The notes beneath the pieces were generated by a model. The model had not been told where the DNA came from and did no database searches. It was given only the letters and a program-made list of their open reading frames with translations. Of a stretch of 64,000 nucleotides of DNA, positions 45,801 to 49,440 are shown in pieces. How positions within the stretch are numbered: position 1 is the first letter of the stretch; every line of letters starts with the position of its first letter. Source of the stretch: Anadara kagoshimensis (Eukaryota > Mollusca > Bivalvia > Arcoida > Arcidae); contig CM037857.1 of assembly GCA_021292105.1 (NCBI GenBank), forward strand, positions 36,123,581-36,187,580. The letters are read 5' to 3'. The position numbers and the translations under genes were made by a program.

Positions 45801-48498
45801 GGATAATTTTCACCTTCTCAAATTAAATCAACAAATTGCTGTGCTTTAACTAAATACATTGCATCATGAGAGTCAAGGCTGTATGTTTGCATTGTTTGTT
45901 GTAAGTGTGTAGAAACATCATTTAAGAATTGGTTGATTTATTATTGCATGTTTAAAGTATTGAGAAAGGTTTTATGGTCAAATTCTATATATGTACTGAA
46001 TATATATCCTTTATATGTACTGAATATTTAACCAAAAATCTCCAGGTTTATTGGAATTGTTCATCTAGTCAGGAAATATGTAATATTTATTGCACATTTC
46101 ATTCATTTCAAAGTCAGCAACATGATGCTTTGTACCTTTGCAAGAAGAAATCTTCATTCTAAGAACATTCTAATATTTATATATCTTTTTTTTTAGATAA
46201 GTATGAAATCCTATAATGGAAAACATTTGGTAAACAACAACACCAAGACCTTGATTTATTTAAACAATTAATTGCCATAGAAATTGGACACTTTATATTT
46301 TTCATGAAAACACAAGTTTTTAAAAGATTTTCAGGTGTAATGGTGTTATAAGTGCCCTAGTAGTCAAGGTTATTTAACCTAAATCAACCGTGGGTTCTGC
46401 AAATATCAGGAAAATACAAGTGACCATGTACAATGGATATTGTTACCATGGTTACTAACTTCCATCTCTGGTGACATTAGGTTCTTTCAGCAGTGTAAAT
46501 CGGTACATAATCTTTAGGCAGGTTTGGTAATGTTGGGTTCACAGGTGTTTGGTTTTACTTATATTTTTAACTTTCTTTTCTCAGGTTTTGCTGGTAAAAA
46601 ATGTGAGAAGATGATGAGTGTCTCCTTCATGGATACAGACTCCTATATTCAGCTGCCTAAAGTTGATTTTCAATCCAAGACGAATATTACAATTGTCATG
46701 AAAACTGAAGCAGATAAAGGACTTCTGTTCTATACAGGCCGTAATCAACACCTGACTGTAGAATTATTCAGAGGAAGAGTAGCTGTCAGTTTTTATGTTG
46801 GATCAAGTCCGTTATCTAACATGTTTAGCTACTTGTTTAGTTTTGTTAAAGTTGATGACAACAGACTTCACGTCATTGAGATGTTGTTAGATAGAAAAAA
46901 TTTTACATTACGAGTGGACGGCGGTAATTCAAGAATGGTCAGTAACCAGGGTGAAGGTAATTACTTAAATGTGGAGGATGATGTTTATCTCGGAGGAATC
47001 CCACACTCTAAAGGAGAGGAGGCTCGTAGAAAATACCACTTAAGACATAAATCAGGATTCAGAGGTAATTTATTCAGGAATGTTTTTATGATTATTTAAA
47101 GAATTTAAAATTAAAAAAAGAAAGAAAACACACCTTGTCAAAATGGTACGAGGTTATTTAAATTTAACAACAAATCTCTTTTATTAATAGTGCGAGTTAT
47201 TTTCTTTTCACAATAGAATCCATTATCAATTGAACATTGGTAGTTCATAAATTATGTTTGATAAAATAATGTTGAGTTAGCACATTGGTAAAGCATCTTC
47301 TAAAAATATCATGAATATTATTTGTCGCAAATACCAGCTCAAAAATTCCTCACTCCAGCACTACTACTTGTCTTGCATTTGTTATTTGTTATTGACTTTC
47401 AGTCCAAAAAAAACTGAATGTATACAGTATACCAGTATACAATATGGTCATTATCAGAGAAGTGAAACCATCTTGCAGAATTCCGAGGTTCCATTAAGAG
47501 TCAATCTTTTCATTTTTCATGTTTTTTGCTTCAGGATGTTTCCAATCAGTGTACATAAATGGAAAATTGTTAGATTTCATGGTTTCTAAGTATAATCATA
47601 AAATATCTCCTGGATGTAAAATAGATCCATGTCAGAATAACCAATGTCAGAACGGCCAGTGTAAACCAAGGAAGAAACGAGACGGATACAGGTGTAAATG
47701 TAGACGAGGATATTCAGGCAGATTCTGTGACATAGGTAACTGAATAGTCGCTAAATAACCTTGATTTATAGTAGAACTACAAAAAACAATTAGCTTTTTA
47801 TTTTGTCTGCTTCTTCACTGTCATCCTCTGAAAAATAATGTACATTGTATGTAACTCAAATACAACACACTTAAATTGTCACACTTAATTTTGATGTAGA
47901 TTTATTGTGTATAGGGCAATTTTTTTTTGTTATTTTTTTTATTGGGAGGGGGGAGCTCTTTATTTTATTTTTGCCTCAAAGACTTCTTCTAACCCGAACA
48001 CTGCCATGATTTACCTGTCTTTGTTTATTCTTTGCCTACCAGGTAAATACATTTTATTTCTGTATTTTTATTATTCTGACTTAACTGAAAAAGGAAATTG
48101 TACCATAGTTGGGGCAGAGCATAGGGTTCCTAAAAAATGATTTATCACTTAAAGGAAAAGATTAAGAATTATTACTGATGGTGTAGATCTATCTTAAAGT
48201 TACTGAAATAATTAATAAAAAATTTATTTTCCTTTAAAATCATTTAAAATAAATTTCTGTTTCAGCTCCAACATGTACTCACAGAATTTTCCAGAAAAAA
48301 TATGTCCATCCCAAGACCAGATGCCAGTCACGGAAGAAAATAAAATTCCGACTTTGCGAAGGTTCCTGTGGAAAAGACTGTTGTAAACCTAAAAAGATTA
48401 AAACCAGAAATGTGAAATTATATTGTAGTGACGGAACAAGTTATAATTATGATATACCTGTGATACGAAAGTGTGGCTGCAGAAAGTGTCCATCATAA
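7310..48498 (+). CDS. slit: Slit guidance ligand, 5'-partial gene of 32 visible coding exons
   Basis: Secreted repulsive guidance ligand; in known animals its second LRR domain binds Robo receptors on axons and migrating cells. In order the exons encode three LRRs and the LRRCT of D1; LRRNT, five LRRs and LRRCT of D2; the same for D3; a short linker; LRRNT, four LRRs and LRRCT of D4; six EGF domains; a laminin-G domain; one more EGF; and a ten-cysteine C-terminal knot ending CGCRKCPS. This order is diagnostic of Slit. LRR exons are 72 nt in phase 2, and each LRRCT exon is exactly 164 nt. The visible part is about 4.0 kb (about 1,336 codons). The signal peptide, first LRRNT and about three LRRs are missing and probably lie upstream. 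The frame is continuous except at 35369-35439, which lacks one base. Exons are listed separately. Confidence 0.97.
8525..8750 (+). repeat. Triplicated SINE-tail fragment
   Basis: Three successive copies of GGGCACTCTGGTTTCCTTC-like sequence followed by an ACCATnnnGGATTTGTCTTTT block, about 85-90 bp apart. Looks like local amplification of a SINE 3' part. Confidence 0.6.
9279..9378. repeat. CT microsatellites with a local duplication
   Basis: A CT run of about 48 nt and a second of about 26 nt, each followed by the same sequence, AACCCTTATTCTTTGTAGAC, so the block is duplicated. Confidence 0.9.
9957..11203. repeat. 43-bp minisatellite, 29 copies
   Basis: Head-to-tail units containing ATACAGGTAGCAGCTAACTA and GATTGGCTGAATC. 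I count 29 units; spacing is 43 bp, except four units shortened by one or two bases at a single hotspot. Units differ almost only at that hotspot (GGTCTGAG, GGTCCAAG, GGTCCGAG, GGTCCAG). Units are contiguous, so this is not a CRISPR array. It lies in a slit intron. Confidence 0.97.
11820..12030 (+). mobile_element. tRNA-derived SINE-like copy
   Basis: Head GGGCCTTGGTGGCTGAGG with a B-box-like GAGGTTCGAAAACC, then GATCCTGTGAAAAAAAGTTT and GGGCATCATGGTTTCCACCA. The clearest member of the family in the window. Confidence 0.7.
12855..12965 (-). repeat. Dispersed repeat fragment, minus orientation
   Basis: Minus strand reads GCACCTGACCTCACTTCCCC and CATGTTTAACTTAATTTG. It is related to copies at 16495-16620, 22465-22660, 53395-53600 and 59080-59285, which share the core CCCTTCCGGAGCACC...CTTACTTCCCTG. 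Confidence 0.6.
14275..14470. repeat. Tandem repeats of about 60 bp derived from a MITE end
   Basis: Three to four copies of CTAAAGACCACCTGTCTATA followed by TAGTAAAACCTG. The same words occur in the MITE at 16427-16715, so this is probably an amplified fragment of that family. Confidence 0.65.
14537..14608 (+). CDS. slit: slit exon w2: D1 leucine-rich repeat
   Basis: A 72-nt exon after TATTTTGTAG with a GTGAGT donor. It reads [20 protein letters not shown], closely following the vertebrate pattern QLDYNQISCIEDGAF, including the conserved Cys. Phase 2 at both ends. The next intron (613 bp) contains a CA-rich microsatellite. Confidence 0.95.
14836..14956. repeat. CA microsatellite with periodic ACACAGAC interruptions
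   Basis: About 120 nt of CA dinucleotides broken by CAGA at intervals. The Cys-Val-rich minus-strand open frame here is an artefact. Confidence 0.97.
15222..15293 (+). CDS. slit: slit exon w3: D1 leucine-rich repeat
   Basis: A 72-nt exon after TATTTTTTCAG with a GTAAGT donor. It reads [20 protein letters not shown], the last LRR before the D1 cap (vertebrate pattern TLNNNNITRL). The following 5.9-kb intron is the second largest in the visible gene and is largely made of mobile elements. Confidence 0.95.
15677..15858. repeat. Two-copy diverged duplication (about 107 bp spacing)
   Basis: Both copies contain CACCAGA, GATAACATGC(G/A)TTGTTAAT and a block like CCCTTAACCTGC. The spacing between matching words is about 107-108 bp. 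Confidence 0.7.
16427..16715. mobile_element. pogo/Tc1-type MITE with nested insertion (289 bp)
   Basis: Ends CAGTCAAACCTG and (minus strand) CAGTCAACCCTG form terminal inverted repeats flanked by TA on both sides. The middle (about 16495-16620) is a foreign dispersed-repeat fragment in minus orientation, so the MITE was interrupted. Related sequence occurs inverted at 56340-56515. Confidence 0.65.
16914..17100. mobile_element. pogo/Tc1-type MITE (187 bp), well preserved
   Basis: Perfect terminal inverted repeats CAGTAAAACCTCG / CGAGGTTTTACTG flanked by TA target duplications (16912-16913 and 17101-17102). No coding capacity. A diverged relative is at 29988-30236. CAGTnnAACC ends with a TA target are typical of pogo/Tigger-like families. 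Confidence 0.8.
17112..17195 (-). mobile_element. tRNA-like SINE head, minus strand
   Basis: Minus strand reads GGTCTGGGTAGCTCAGTTGG, then GAGTTCGATCC: A-box- and B-box-like promoter elements at tRNA spacing. Stem pairing is poor and no 3' tail is clear, so I treat it as SINE-derived, not a working tRNA. Confidence 0.55.
17933..20000. mobile_element. Non-autonomous element with internal 145-bp core array
   Basis: Left end TAGCTCACCTGAGCCAAAGG and right end CCTCAGGTGAGCG...GGCCCATGGGCCTCTTG include an inverted pair, AGCTCACCTGAG / CTCAGGTGAGC. The core, about 18270-19785, has ten units at an exact 145-bp spacing (word GTCAAGG at 18354, 18499, 18644 and so on to 19659). No transposase seen. 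Such AGCTCACCTGAG elements are abundant in bivalve genomes; a partial minus copy is at 56060-56290. Confidence 0.75.
21058..21086. repeat. AC microsatellite
   Basis: About fourteen AC dinucleotides, 130 nt upstream of the D1 LRRCT exon. Confidence 0.97.
21214..21377 (+). CDS. slit: slit exon w4: D1 LRR C-terminal cap
   Basis: A 164-nt exon, phase 2 to phase 1. It contains [19 protein letters not shown], then GLYTEC and SDFKC, so the CxC...C...C cap cysteines and the WLSxWL helix are intact. It matches vertebrate [20 protein letters not shown] closely. The next intron (643 bp) carries a SINE-like copy on the minus strand. Confidence 0.97.
21740..21945 (-). mobile_element. SINE-like copy, minus orientation
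   Basis: Plus strand carries GTCAAGATTCATTCACTTAT and CTTTCTCACACTAGGATCTG, reverse forms of the family tail and of the 'CCTGTGAGAAAGTTTGTCAG' block. It lies just upstream of the D2 LRRNT exon. Confidence 0.65.
22021..22162 (+). CDS. slit: slit exon w5: D2 LRR N-terminal cap
   Basis: A 142-nt exon after ATCATTACAG. It contains [20 protein letters not shown], giving the C-x-C-x-C-x-C LRRNT pattern, followed by [16 protein letters not shown]. Donor GTAAG in phase 2. The D2 block that starts here is the Robo-binding domain in characterised Slits. Confidence 0.96.
22465..22660 (+). repeat. Dispersed repeat fragment
   Basis: Contains GTGTAGCTAGCTAGACAGAG, TTTACCCTTCTGCACTTG and an ATTGTGATTTGAGCATAGAC end; matches 53395-53600 and 59080-59285. 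Confidence 0.6.
22714..22785 (+). CDS. slit: slit exon w6: D2 LRR 1
   Basis: A 72-nt exon after TATATTTCAG with a GTAAGT donor. It reads [20 protein letters not shown], corresponding to the vertebrate RLEQNTIKVIPPGAF repeat. The next intron is 3.2 kb and holds a degenerate SINE and a 110-bp tandem triplication. Confidence 0.95.
24170..24500 (+). mobile_element. SINE-like copy with internal duplication
   Basis: GTGGCCCAGGTTCAAATTTC resembles a B box. AATTTGTGGAAGGTGGATGA and GTTTCCTCCACCATCTC follow, and this tail block is then repeated once more (24385-24470). Confidence 0.6.
24703..25110. repeat. Tandem repeat of about 110 bp, three-plus copies
   Basis: Units contain TACATTTTTGACTTGTTCTG and ACTGAAGTCAATGTTTCTTT. 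Two units are complete; the third and fourth are diverged or truncated. Confidence 0.85.
25856..25940. repeat. 24-bp repeat, four copies
   Basis: Units of the type AAAGTTATGTGAGTTGACCT; later copies drift to AAGTTTTGTAATTTGACCTA. They lie just upstream of the acceptor of exon 25981. Confidence 0.85.
25981..26052 (+). CDS. slit: slit exon w7: D2 LRR 2
   Basis: A 72-nt exon after TTTTTTTGCAG with a GTAAGT donor. It reads [20 protein letters not shown], almost the vertebrate [21 protein letters not shown] 24-bp quadruple repeat (25856-25940) ends about 40 nt upstream of the acceptor. Confidence 0.97.
26380..26451 (+). CDS. slit: slit exon w8: D2 LRR 3
   Basis: A 72-nt exon after CTGTTACAG with a GTAAGT donor. 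It reads [20 protein letters not shown], matching vertebrate VLYGNKITELPKSLF. The next intron, 2.8 kb, shows only a partial MITE near 27720-27830 and a SINE-like stretch ending in an AATC repeat. Confidence 0.97.
26452..29229. other. slit intron (2.8 kb)
   Basis: A MITE-related fragment (about 27720-27830, CCTGTCTATAAGGGCAACTT) and a SINE-like tail (28880-29111) are recognisable. Otherwise AT-rich sequence with no exon that fits Slit. Confidence 0.7.
28880..29111 (+). mobile_element. SINE-like 3' part ending in an AATC repeat
   Basis: Contains CTCTGGTTTTTTCCACCATC, AACATCTTGACTTTAGTG and ATTCTTGACTGGGACGTCAA, then about 60 nt of AATC/AAATC repeats, the simple tail expected at a SINE 3' end. 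Confidence 0.65.
29230..29301 (+). CDS. slit: slit exon w9: D2 LRR 4
   Basis: A 72-nt exon after TATTTTCAG with a GTAAGT donor. It reads [20 protein letters not shown], matching vertebrate LLNANKINCLRVDAFQDL, a segment of the Robo-binding face. Phase 2 both ends. The next intron, 551 bp, is AT-rich with nothing recognisable. Confidence 0.96.
29853..29924 (+). CDS. slit: slit exon w10: D2 LRR 5
   Basis: A 72-nt exon after TTTTTTGTCTAG with a GTAAGT donor. It reads [20 protein letters not shown], matching vertebrate SLYDNKLQTIAKGTF. The next intron holds a degenerate MITE at about 29988-30236. Confidence 0.96.
29988..30236. mobile_element. Degenerate copy of the 16914-17100 MITE
   Basis: Shares ACCATTTGTTCAGTCAA, GGGGTTTGG(T/C)GATAAATC and GCAAAGTTATTGAG with the well-preserved copy. 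It carries a local duplication of the left part and worn ends (GGTTAAACCTCC ... TTTTTACTGG). Confidence 0.7.
30578..30741 (+). CDS. slit: slit exon w11: D2 LRR C-terminal cap
   Basis: A 164-nt exon with [20 protein letters not shown], then [17 protein letters not shown] and FKCKG. NPIETSGxRCxSPRR is shared with vertebrate Slit D2. Cap cysteines are intact. Phase 2 in, phase 1 out. The next intron (857 bp) holds a 30-bp triple repeat and a dispersed repeat at 31188-31487. Confidence 0.97.
30822..30902. repeat. 30-bp repeat, three copies
   Basis: ACACAATACGACTGTGTCAA followed by GATAAACAC, three times with no visible divergence. Each unit contains the near-palindrome ACACAATACGACTGTGT. Confidence 0.9.
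31188..31487 (+). mobile_element. Dispersed repeat copy A
   Basis: Shares with 36148-36398 the blocks CTATTTCA(C/T)(A/G)AAACTTG, TTGAACATAAGTGCAAATCA and GGGGATCCTAATTCACTGAA. A 107-residue open frame across it is fortuitous. Family unknown to me. Confidence 0.75.
31599..31749 (+). CDS. slit: slit exon w12: D3 LRR N-terminal cap
   Basis: A 151-nt exon after ATGCAATTCAG with a GTGAGT donor. It contains [20 protein letters not shown], then [18 protein letters not shown], the LRRNT cysteine pattern and the usual lead-in to the first LRR. Phase 1 in, phase 2 out. The next intron (440 bp) shows nothing recognisable. Confidence 0.96.
32190..32261 (+). CDS. slit: slit exon w13: D3 LRR 1
   Basis: A 72-nt exon after TTTATTACAG, donor GTAAGA. 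It reads [20 protein letters not shown], an intact LxLxxNxI repeat. The next intron, 829 bp, is AT-rich with no clear repeat. Confidence 0.95.
33091..33162 (+). CDS. slit: slit exon w14: D3 LRR 2
   Basis: A 72-nt exon after TTTATTGTAG, donor GTAAGC. It reads [20 protein letters not shown], equivalent to vertebrate NFSNNKITDIEEGAF. The next intron, 531 bp, is very AT-rich and ends in a TTTA repeat that serves as the polypyrimidine region of the next acceptor. Confidence 0.95.
33663..33693. repeat. TTTA-type repeat at a splice acceptor
   Basis: ATTT/TTTA tetranucleotides run into the AACAG acceptor of exon 33694. Confidence 0.9.
33694..33765 (+). CDS. slit: slit exon w15: D3 LRR 3
   Basis: A 72-nt exon reading [20 protein letters not shown], equivalent to vertebrate LTSNRLENVQHKMFKGLES. 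The acceptor sits at the end of a TTTA-type repeat. The donor GTAAGT runs straight into about 57 nt of CT dinucleotides, so both splice sites lie against simple repeats. The next intron is 555 bp with nothing else obvious. Confidence 0.95.
33771..33828. repeat. CT microsatellite at a splice donor
   Basis: About 57 nt of CT/C-rich repeat beginning 5 nt after the donor GT of exon 33694-33765. Confidence 0.97.
34321..34392 (+). CDS. slit: slit exon w16: D3 LRR 4
   Basis: A 72-nt exon after TCTATTTAACAG, donor GTAAGT. It reads [20 protein letters not shown], with the conserved NRITCI core of this Slit repeat. The next intron, 976 bp, contains a 75-residue open frame near 34939 that has no splice support. 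Confidence 0.95.
35369..35439 (+). CDS. slit: slit exon w17: D3 LRR 5, one base short (frameshift)
   Basis: This exon has a good acceptor (ATTTTTAG) and donor (GTAAGT) but is 71 nt, whereas its full-length LRR counterparts are 72 nt. From base 35378 on, one frame reads [20 protein letters not shown], the expected last D3 repeat (vertebrate DNQITTVAPGAFDTLHSLST). The codon before it is short of one base in the run CTTTTGAT (35373-35380). Read literally from the incoming phase, the exon shifts frame and meets a TAA at the junction with 35729. The likeliest cause is a sequencing or consensus error in the T run; a real null or hypomorphic allele is possible. Confidence 0.9.
35729..35892 (+). CDS. 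slit: slit exon w18: D3 LRR C-terminal cap
   Basis: A 164-nt exon beginning [20 protein letters not shown] and ending DKDFTCE, with all cap cysteines. Vertebrate equivalent [20 protein letters not shown]. Donor GTATGG is weaker than its neighbours. Open reading continues some 130 nt past the donor, but the splice pattern and phase fix the end here. The next intron holds a dispersed repeat at 36148-36398. Confidence 0.96.
36148..36398 (+). mobile_element. Dispersed repeat copy B
   Basis: Diverged second copy of the element at 31188-31487, in the same orientation. It lies in the intron after the D3 LRRCT, as copy A lies in the intron after the D2 LRRCT. Confidence 0.75.
36446..36505 (+). CDS. 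slit: slit exon w19: 60-nt D3-D4 linker exon
   Basis: A small exon between TTGATTGCAG and GTAAGT, phase 1 on both sides, adding 20 residues that begin ENNEAGC and contain PPCCSDDPL. The NNxEGC-like start resembles the Drosophila Slit D3-D4 linker, which supports it as real coding sequence. Because it is 60 nt and symmetric, skipping would keep the frame, so it could be a cassette exon. It adds three cysteines. The next intron, 484 bp, shows nothing recognisable. Confidence 0.85.
   Translation, partial: RTMKLDVTLEFHLVALMIL
36990..37119 (+). CDS. slit: slit exon w20: D4 LRR N-terminal cap
   Basis: A 130-nt exon after AATTTTCAG, donor GTAAGT. It contains [20 protein letters not shown], then [19 protein letters not shown]. 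CPPxCTCxGTVVxCS is typical of Slit D4. Phase 1 in, phase 2 out. Confidence 0.97.
37531..37599 (+). CDS. slit: slit exon w21: D4 LRR 1 (69 nt)
   Basis: After TTTAATTACAG, donor GTAAGT. It reads [20 protein letters not shown]. The exon is 69 rather than 72 nt, one residue shorter, as in the matching vertebrate repeat YLDGNQFTLVPKEL, so the length is normal for this position. The next intron (814 bp) contains a SINE-like head near 37635. Confidence 0.96.
37635..37790 (+). mobile_element. SINE head fragment
   Basis: GACCATATAGTGGCTGAGTG followed by GTTAAAGCATTAACC resembles the tRNA-like A-box region of the SINE family. The B box and tail are weak. Confidence 0.5.
38414..38485 (+). CDS. slit: slit exon w22: D4 LRR 2
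   Basis: A 72-nt exon after TATTTTTCAG, donor GTAAGT. It reads [20 protein letters not shown], close to vertebrate [20 protein letters not shown]. The next intron, 326 bp, is AT-rich. Confidence 0.97.
38812..38883 (+). CDS. slit: slit exon w23: D4 LRR 3
   Basis: A 72-nt exon after ATTGTTTGCAG, donor GTAAGT. It reads [20 protein letters not shown], close to vertebrate [20 protein letters not shown]. The next intron, 749 bp, contains a 117-residue open frame without splice support. Confidence 0.97.
39633..39704 (+). CDS. slit: slit exon w24: D4 LRR 4
   Basis: A 72-nt exon after TCACATTTTAG, donor GTAAGT. It reads [20 protein letters not shown], close to vertebrate SLHGNDISVVPEGAF. The next intron, 734 bp, holds a less AT-rich stretch near 39785-40090. 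Confidence 0.97.
39785..40090. other. Less AT-rich intronic stretch with promoter-like words
   Basis: Contains AATACGTCACT (CRE-like), TTCCGCCATTTTTGTTT (YY1-like) and repeated GCCATTTTCGCCA. No exon fits. It may be an old repeat rather than a regulatory element. Confidence 0.25.
40439..40602 (+). CDS. slit: slit exon w25: D4 LRR C-terminal cap
   Basis: A 164-nt exon after TTTTTGTAG, donor GTATGT. It reads [20 protein letters not shown] and ends AFQCKG, close to vertebrate [20 protein letters not shown]. D4 dimerises in vertebrate Slit. The next intron, 466 bp, shows nothing recognisable. Confidence 0.97.
41069..41285 (+). CDS. slit: slit exon w26: EGF 1 and start of EGF 2
   Basis: A 217-nt exon after TTTATCCAG, donor GTAAGT. 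It encodes a full six-cysteine EGF ([15 protein letters not shown], then [15 protein letters not shown]) and the first three cysteines of the next ([12 protein letters not shown]). Phase 1 in, phase 2 out. The next intron is 718 bp with no clear repeat. Confidence 0.96.
42004..42143 (+). CDS. slit: slit exon w27: end of EGF 2 and most of EGF 3
   Basis: A 140-nt exon whose acceptor is AAATTTTCAG. It completes EGF2 ([13 protein letters not shown]) and encodes EGF3 ([15 protein letters not shown], then [12 protein letters not shown]). The NxNDC...CIDxxxGYxC spacing fits a calcium-binding EGF. Donor GTAAGG, phase 1. The next intron (1.83 kb) contains a SINE copy and a 25-copy 56-bp array. Confidence 0.96.
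42230..42420 (-). mobile_element. SINE-like copy, minus orientation
   Basis: Plus strand carries GCCCCAGTCATGATTCTTTC, GAATGGTGGAGAAAACTGGA and AACTTTCTCACACAAGGACT, the reverse forms of the family tail blocks. Confidence 0.65.
42587..43974. repeat. 56-bp minisatellite, 25 copies, ending at a splice acceptor
   Basis: Units contain CCCCTATATTTATTACAACT, CTTTCTTCTCATACTTTCTG and TATATTTCATAGTG. The word CCCCTATATTT recurs from 42607 to 43951 at exactly 56-bp spacing, giving 25 copies. Variation is nearly limited to CTGTTTG/CTGTCTG, CATAG/AATAG and AGTG/AGTA. The last unit is cut at ACAACTTCAG, the acceptor of exon 43975. Confidence 0.97.
43975..44068 (+). CDS. slit: slit exon w28: EGF 3-4 boundary, EGF 4
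   Basis: A 94-nt exon ending EGF3 (KRCEH) and encoding most of EGF4 ([15 protein letters not shown], then DTDYR). The acceptor ACAACTTCAG lies inside the last, truncated unit of the 56-bp array. The donor GTAAGT is followed within about 3 nt by another tandem array of 68-71-bp units. Phase 1 in, phase 2 out. Confidence 0.95.
44076..44455. repeat. 68-71-bp tandem array, five copies plus partial
   Basis: GACTTAG starts at 44076, 44144, 44215, 44283, 44354 and 44425. Units hold GGTACCATAACTGGCTTCTT and TTGTGGATTCAAACCCTGGA, the latter B-box-like. Spacing is 68, 71, 68, 71, 71 bp through a 3-bp TAA difference. It begins 7 nt after the end of exon w28. Confidence 0.92.
44821..45107 (+). CDS. slit: slit exon w29: end of EGF 4, EGF 5, most of EGF 6
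   Basis: A 287-nt exon after ATTTTTTCAG. EGF4 ends [15 protein letters not shown]5 is [13 protein letters not shown] plus [17 protein letters not shown]6 starts [13 protein letters not shown] and reaches CHCAPG. The spacer between EGF5 and EGF6 ([14 protein letters not shown]) is where known Slits are proteolytically cut; it holds two Arg residues. Donor GTACAT is weak. The next intron, 1.48 kb, has GA and GT repeats near 45155-45225. Confidence 0.95.
45157..45225. repeat. GA and GT microsatellites
   Basis: A GA run of about 24 nt, then GT-rich repeats, starting 50 nt after the donor of exon w29. Confidence 0.95.
45230..46584. other. slit intron, remainder
   Basis: AT-rich; no exon with correct phase and no recognised mobile element. 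Confidence 0.6.
46585..47064 (+). CDS. slit: slit exon w30: laminin-G domain
   Basis: A 480-nt exon after TTTTCTCAG. It finishes EGF6 (FAGKKCEK) and encodes most of the LamG domain: [60 protein letters not shown] and VYLGGIP. Vertebrate counterparts include [20 protein letters not shown] and HIAVELYRGRVR. Donor GTAATT. Phase 1 both ends. The next intron (470 bp) shows nothing recognisable. Confidence 0.97.
47535..47735 (+). CDS. slit: slit exon w31: end of laminin-G and EGF 7
   Basis: A 201-nt exon after TTTGCTTCAG. It begins [14 protein letters not shown], the final LamG strand with its cysteine, then a basic EGF ([16 protein letters not shown], then [14 protein letters not shown]). It is the only EGF after LamG here; vertebrate Slits have three. 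Donor GTAACT. The next intron (530 bp) shows only short T runs. Confidence 0.96.
48266..48498 (+). CDS. slit: slit exon w32: C-terminal cystine knot and stop
   Basis: The last exon starts after TCTGTTTCAG and ends in TAA at 48496-48498. It has ten cysteines in the Slit CTCK order: [21 protein letters not shown] and KCGCRKC, ending PS. Vertebrate Slits end in VVKCGCTRCVS. The domain is lysine- and arginine-rich, as expected for heparan sulphate contact. Confidence 0.97.
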
Positions 48499-48738
48499 GA
48501 TGTGGGATTTGAATTCATAATTTCAACATTACAGTTAATTTTTTTATATCTAATTAGTGACAATGTCCTTATTACTAGGAATGTGATAAAATATATTGAA
48601 TAATACAGTGTTTTAACAGACTTCATGTTTGAAGAAAAATTGACCTATATTGCAAAAAAAAATGTTAAAGAAATCCACAGTATTGTTGTGATGTTTAGGA
48701 ATTAGATGAAATAGAATCTCTGCAAAAGATAAACAGAA

Positions 48739-48744
48739 AATAAA
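48739..48744 (+). promoter_or_regulatory. Candidate poly(A) signal of slit
   Basis: The first AATAAA after the slit stop codon, 241 nt downstream, followed about 40 nt later by a GT-rich run (GAGTGTTTTGTTG). A longer 3' UTR is possible; another AATAAA occurs near 50757. Confidence 0.4.
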
Positions 48745-49344
48745 AACAGTTAAACACTGCGAAATGAATAGTTTATTAATAGAGTGTTTTGTTGTACACT
48801 AAAAAGGTTTACAAAGAAACAATTGTCATTTGTTGGTGACTGTTACTTTATACATTAGATGAGTGCTGCTTTTGAAATTCACACTTATGGTTTTACATAT
48901 AGTGTGTTTGGAAGAAAAGTTACGCAATTTCATTCATATAGATCTGATCGTCGGAATACAAAGACAATTCCTGCATATTATTATTAAATTATTATTATTA
49001 TTATCTGTGTTTCATGTGATATGAATTGTTTGTTATTTTCAATGGTTTTGTAATATTACTGTAACTTGAGAAATATTTTAGAAAAAATGTATATGCAACT
49101 ATTTCTGTTAAATGGCATTTGCAGTTTTGTTTGAAGACAACAATATTTTCAATCAGTCACACATATATTTATGTTGTTTTAAACTGCTGTGAATGTTCAT
49201 GTTAATTGTTAATATTTTAAGGTCACAATGTTATCATATATATCTTGTATATCATTTTAGACTAGCTAGATTTTAACACCTTAATAATCCCCATTAATAC
49301 ATACATTATAACACTGAAAACATTTCCTTCCTTTATTTGTAATC

Positions 49345-49440
49345 ATGGTATAGTGGTCAGGGCTAAAAACTTGAGGTTCAAGGGTTGTGGGTTTGACCCC
49401 CAGTAAAGTAATTTTTAAATTTCACCCAGTAAATTGATGA
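49345..49440 (+). mobile_element. tRNA-like SINE head
   Basis: CATGGTATAGTGGTCAGGGC followed by TTGTGGGTTTGACCCCC, A- and B-box-like at tRNA spacing. Arms do not pair convincingly. Confidence 0.5.
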
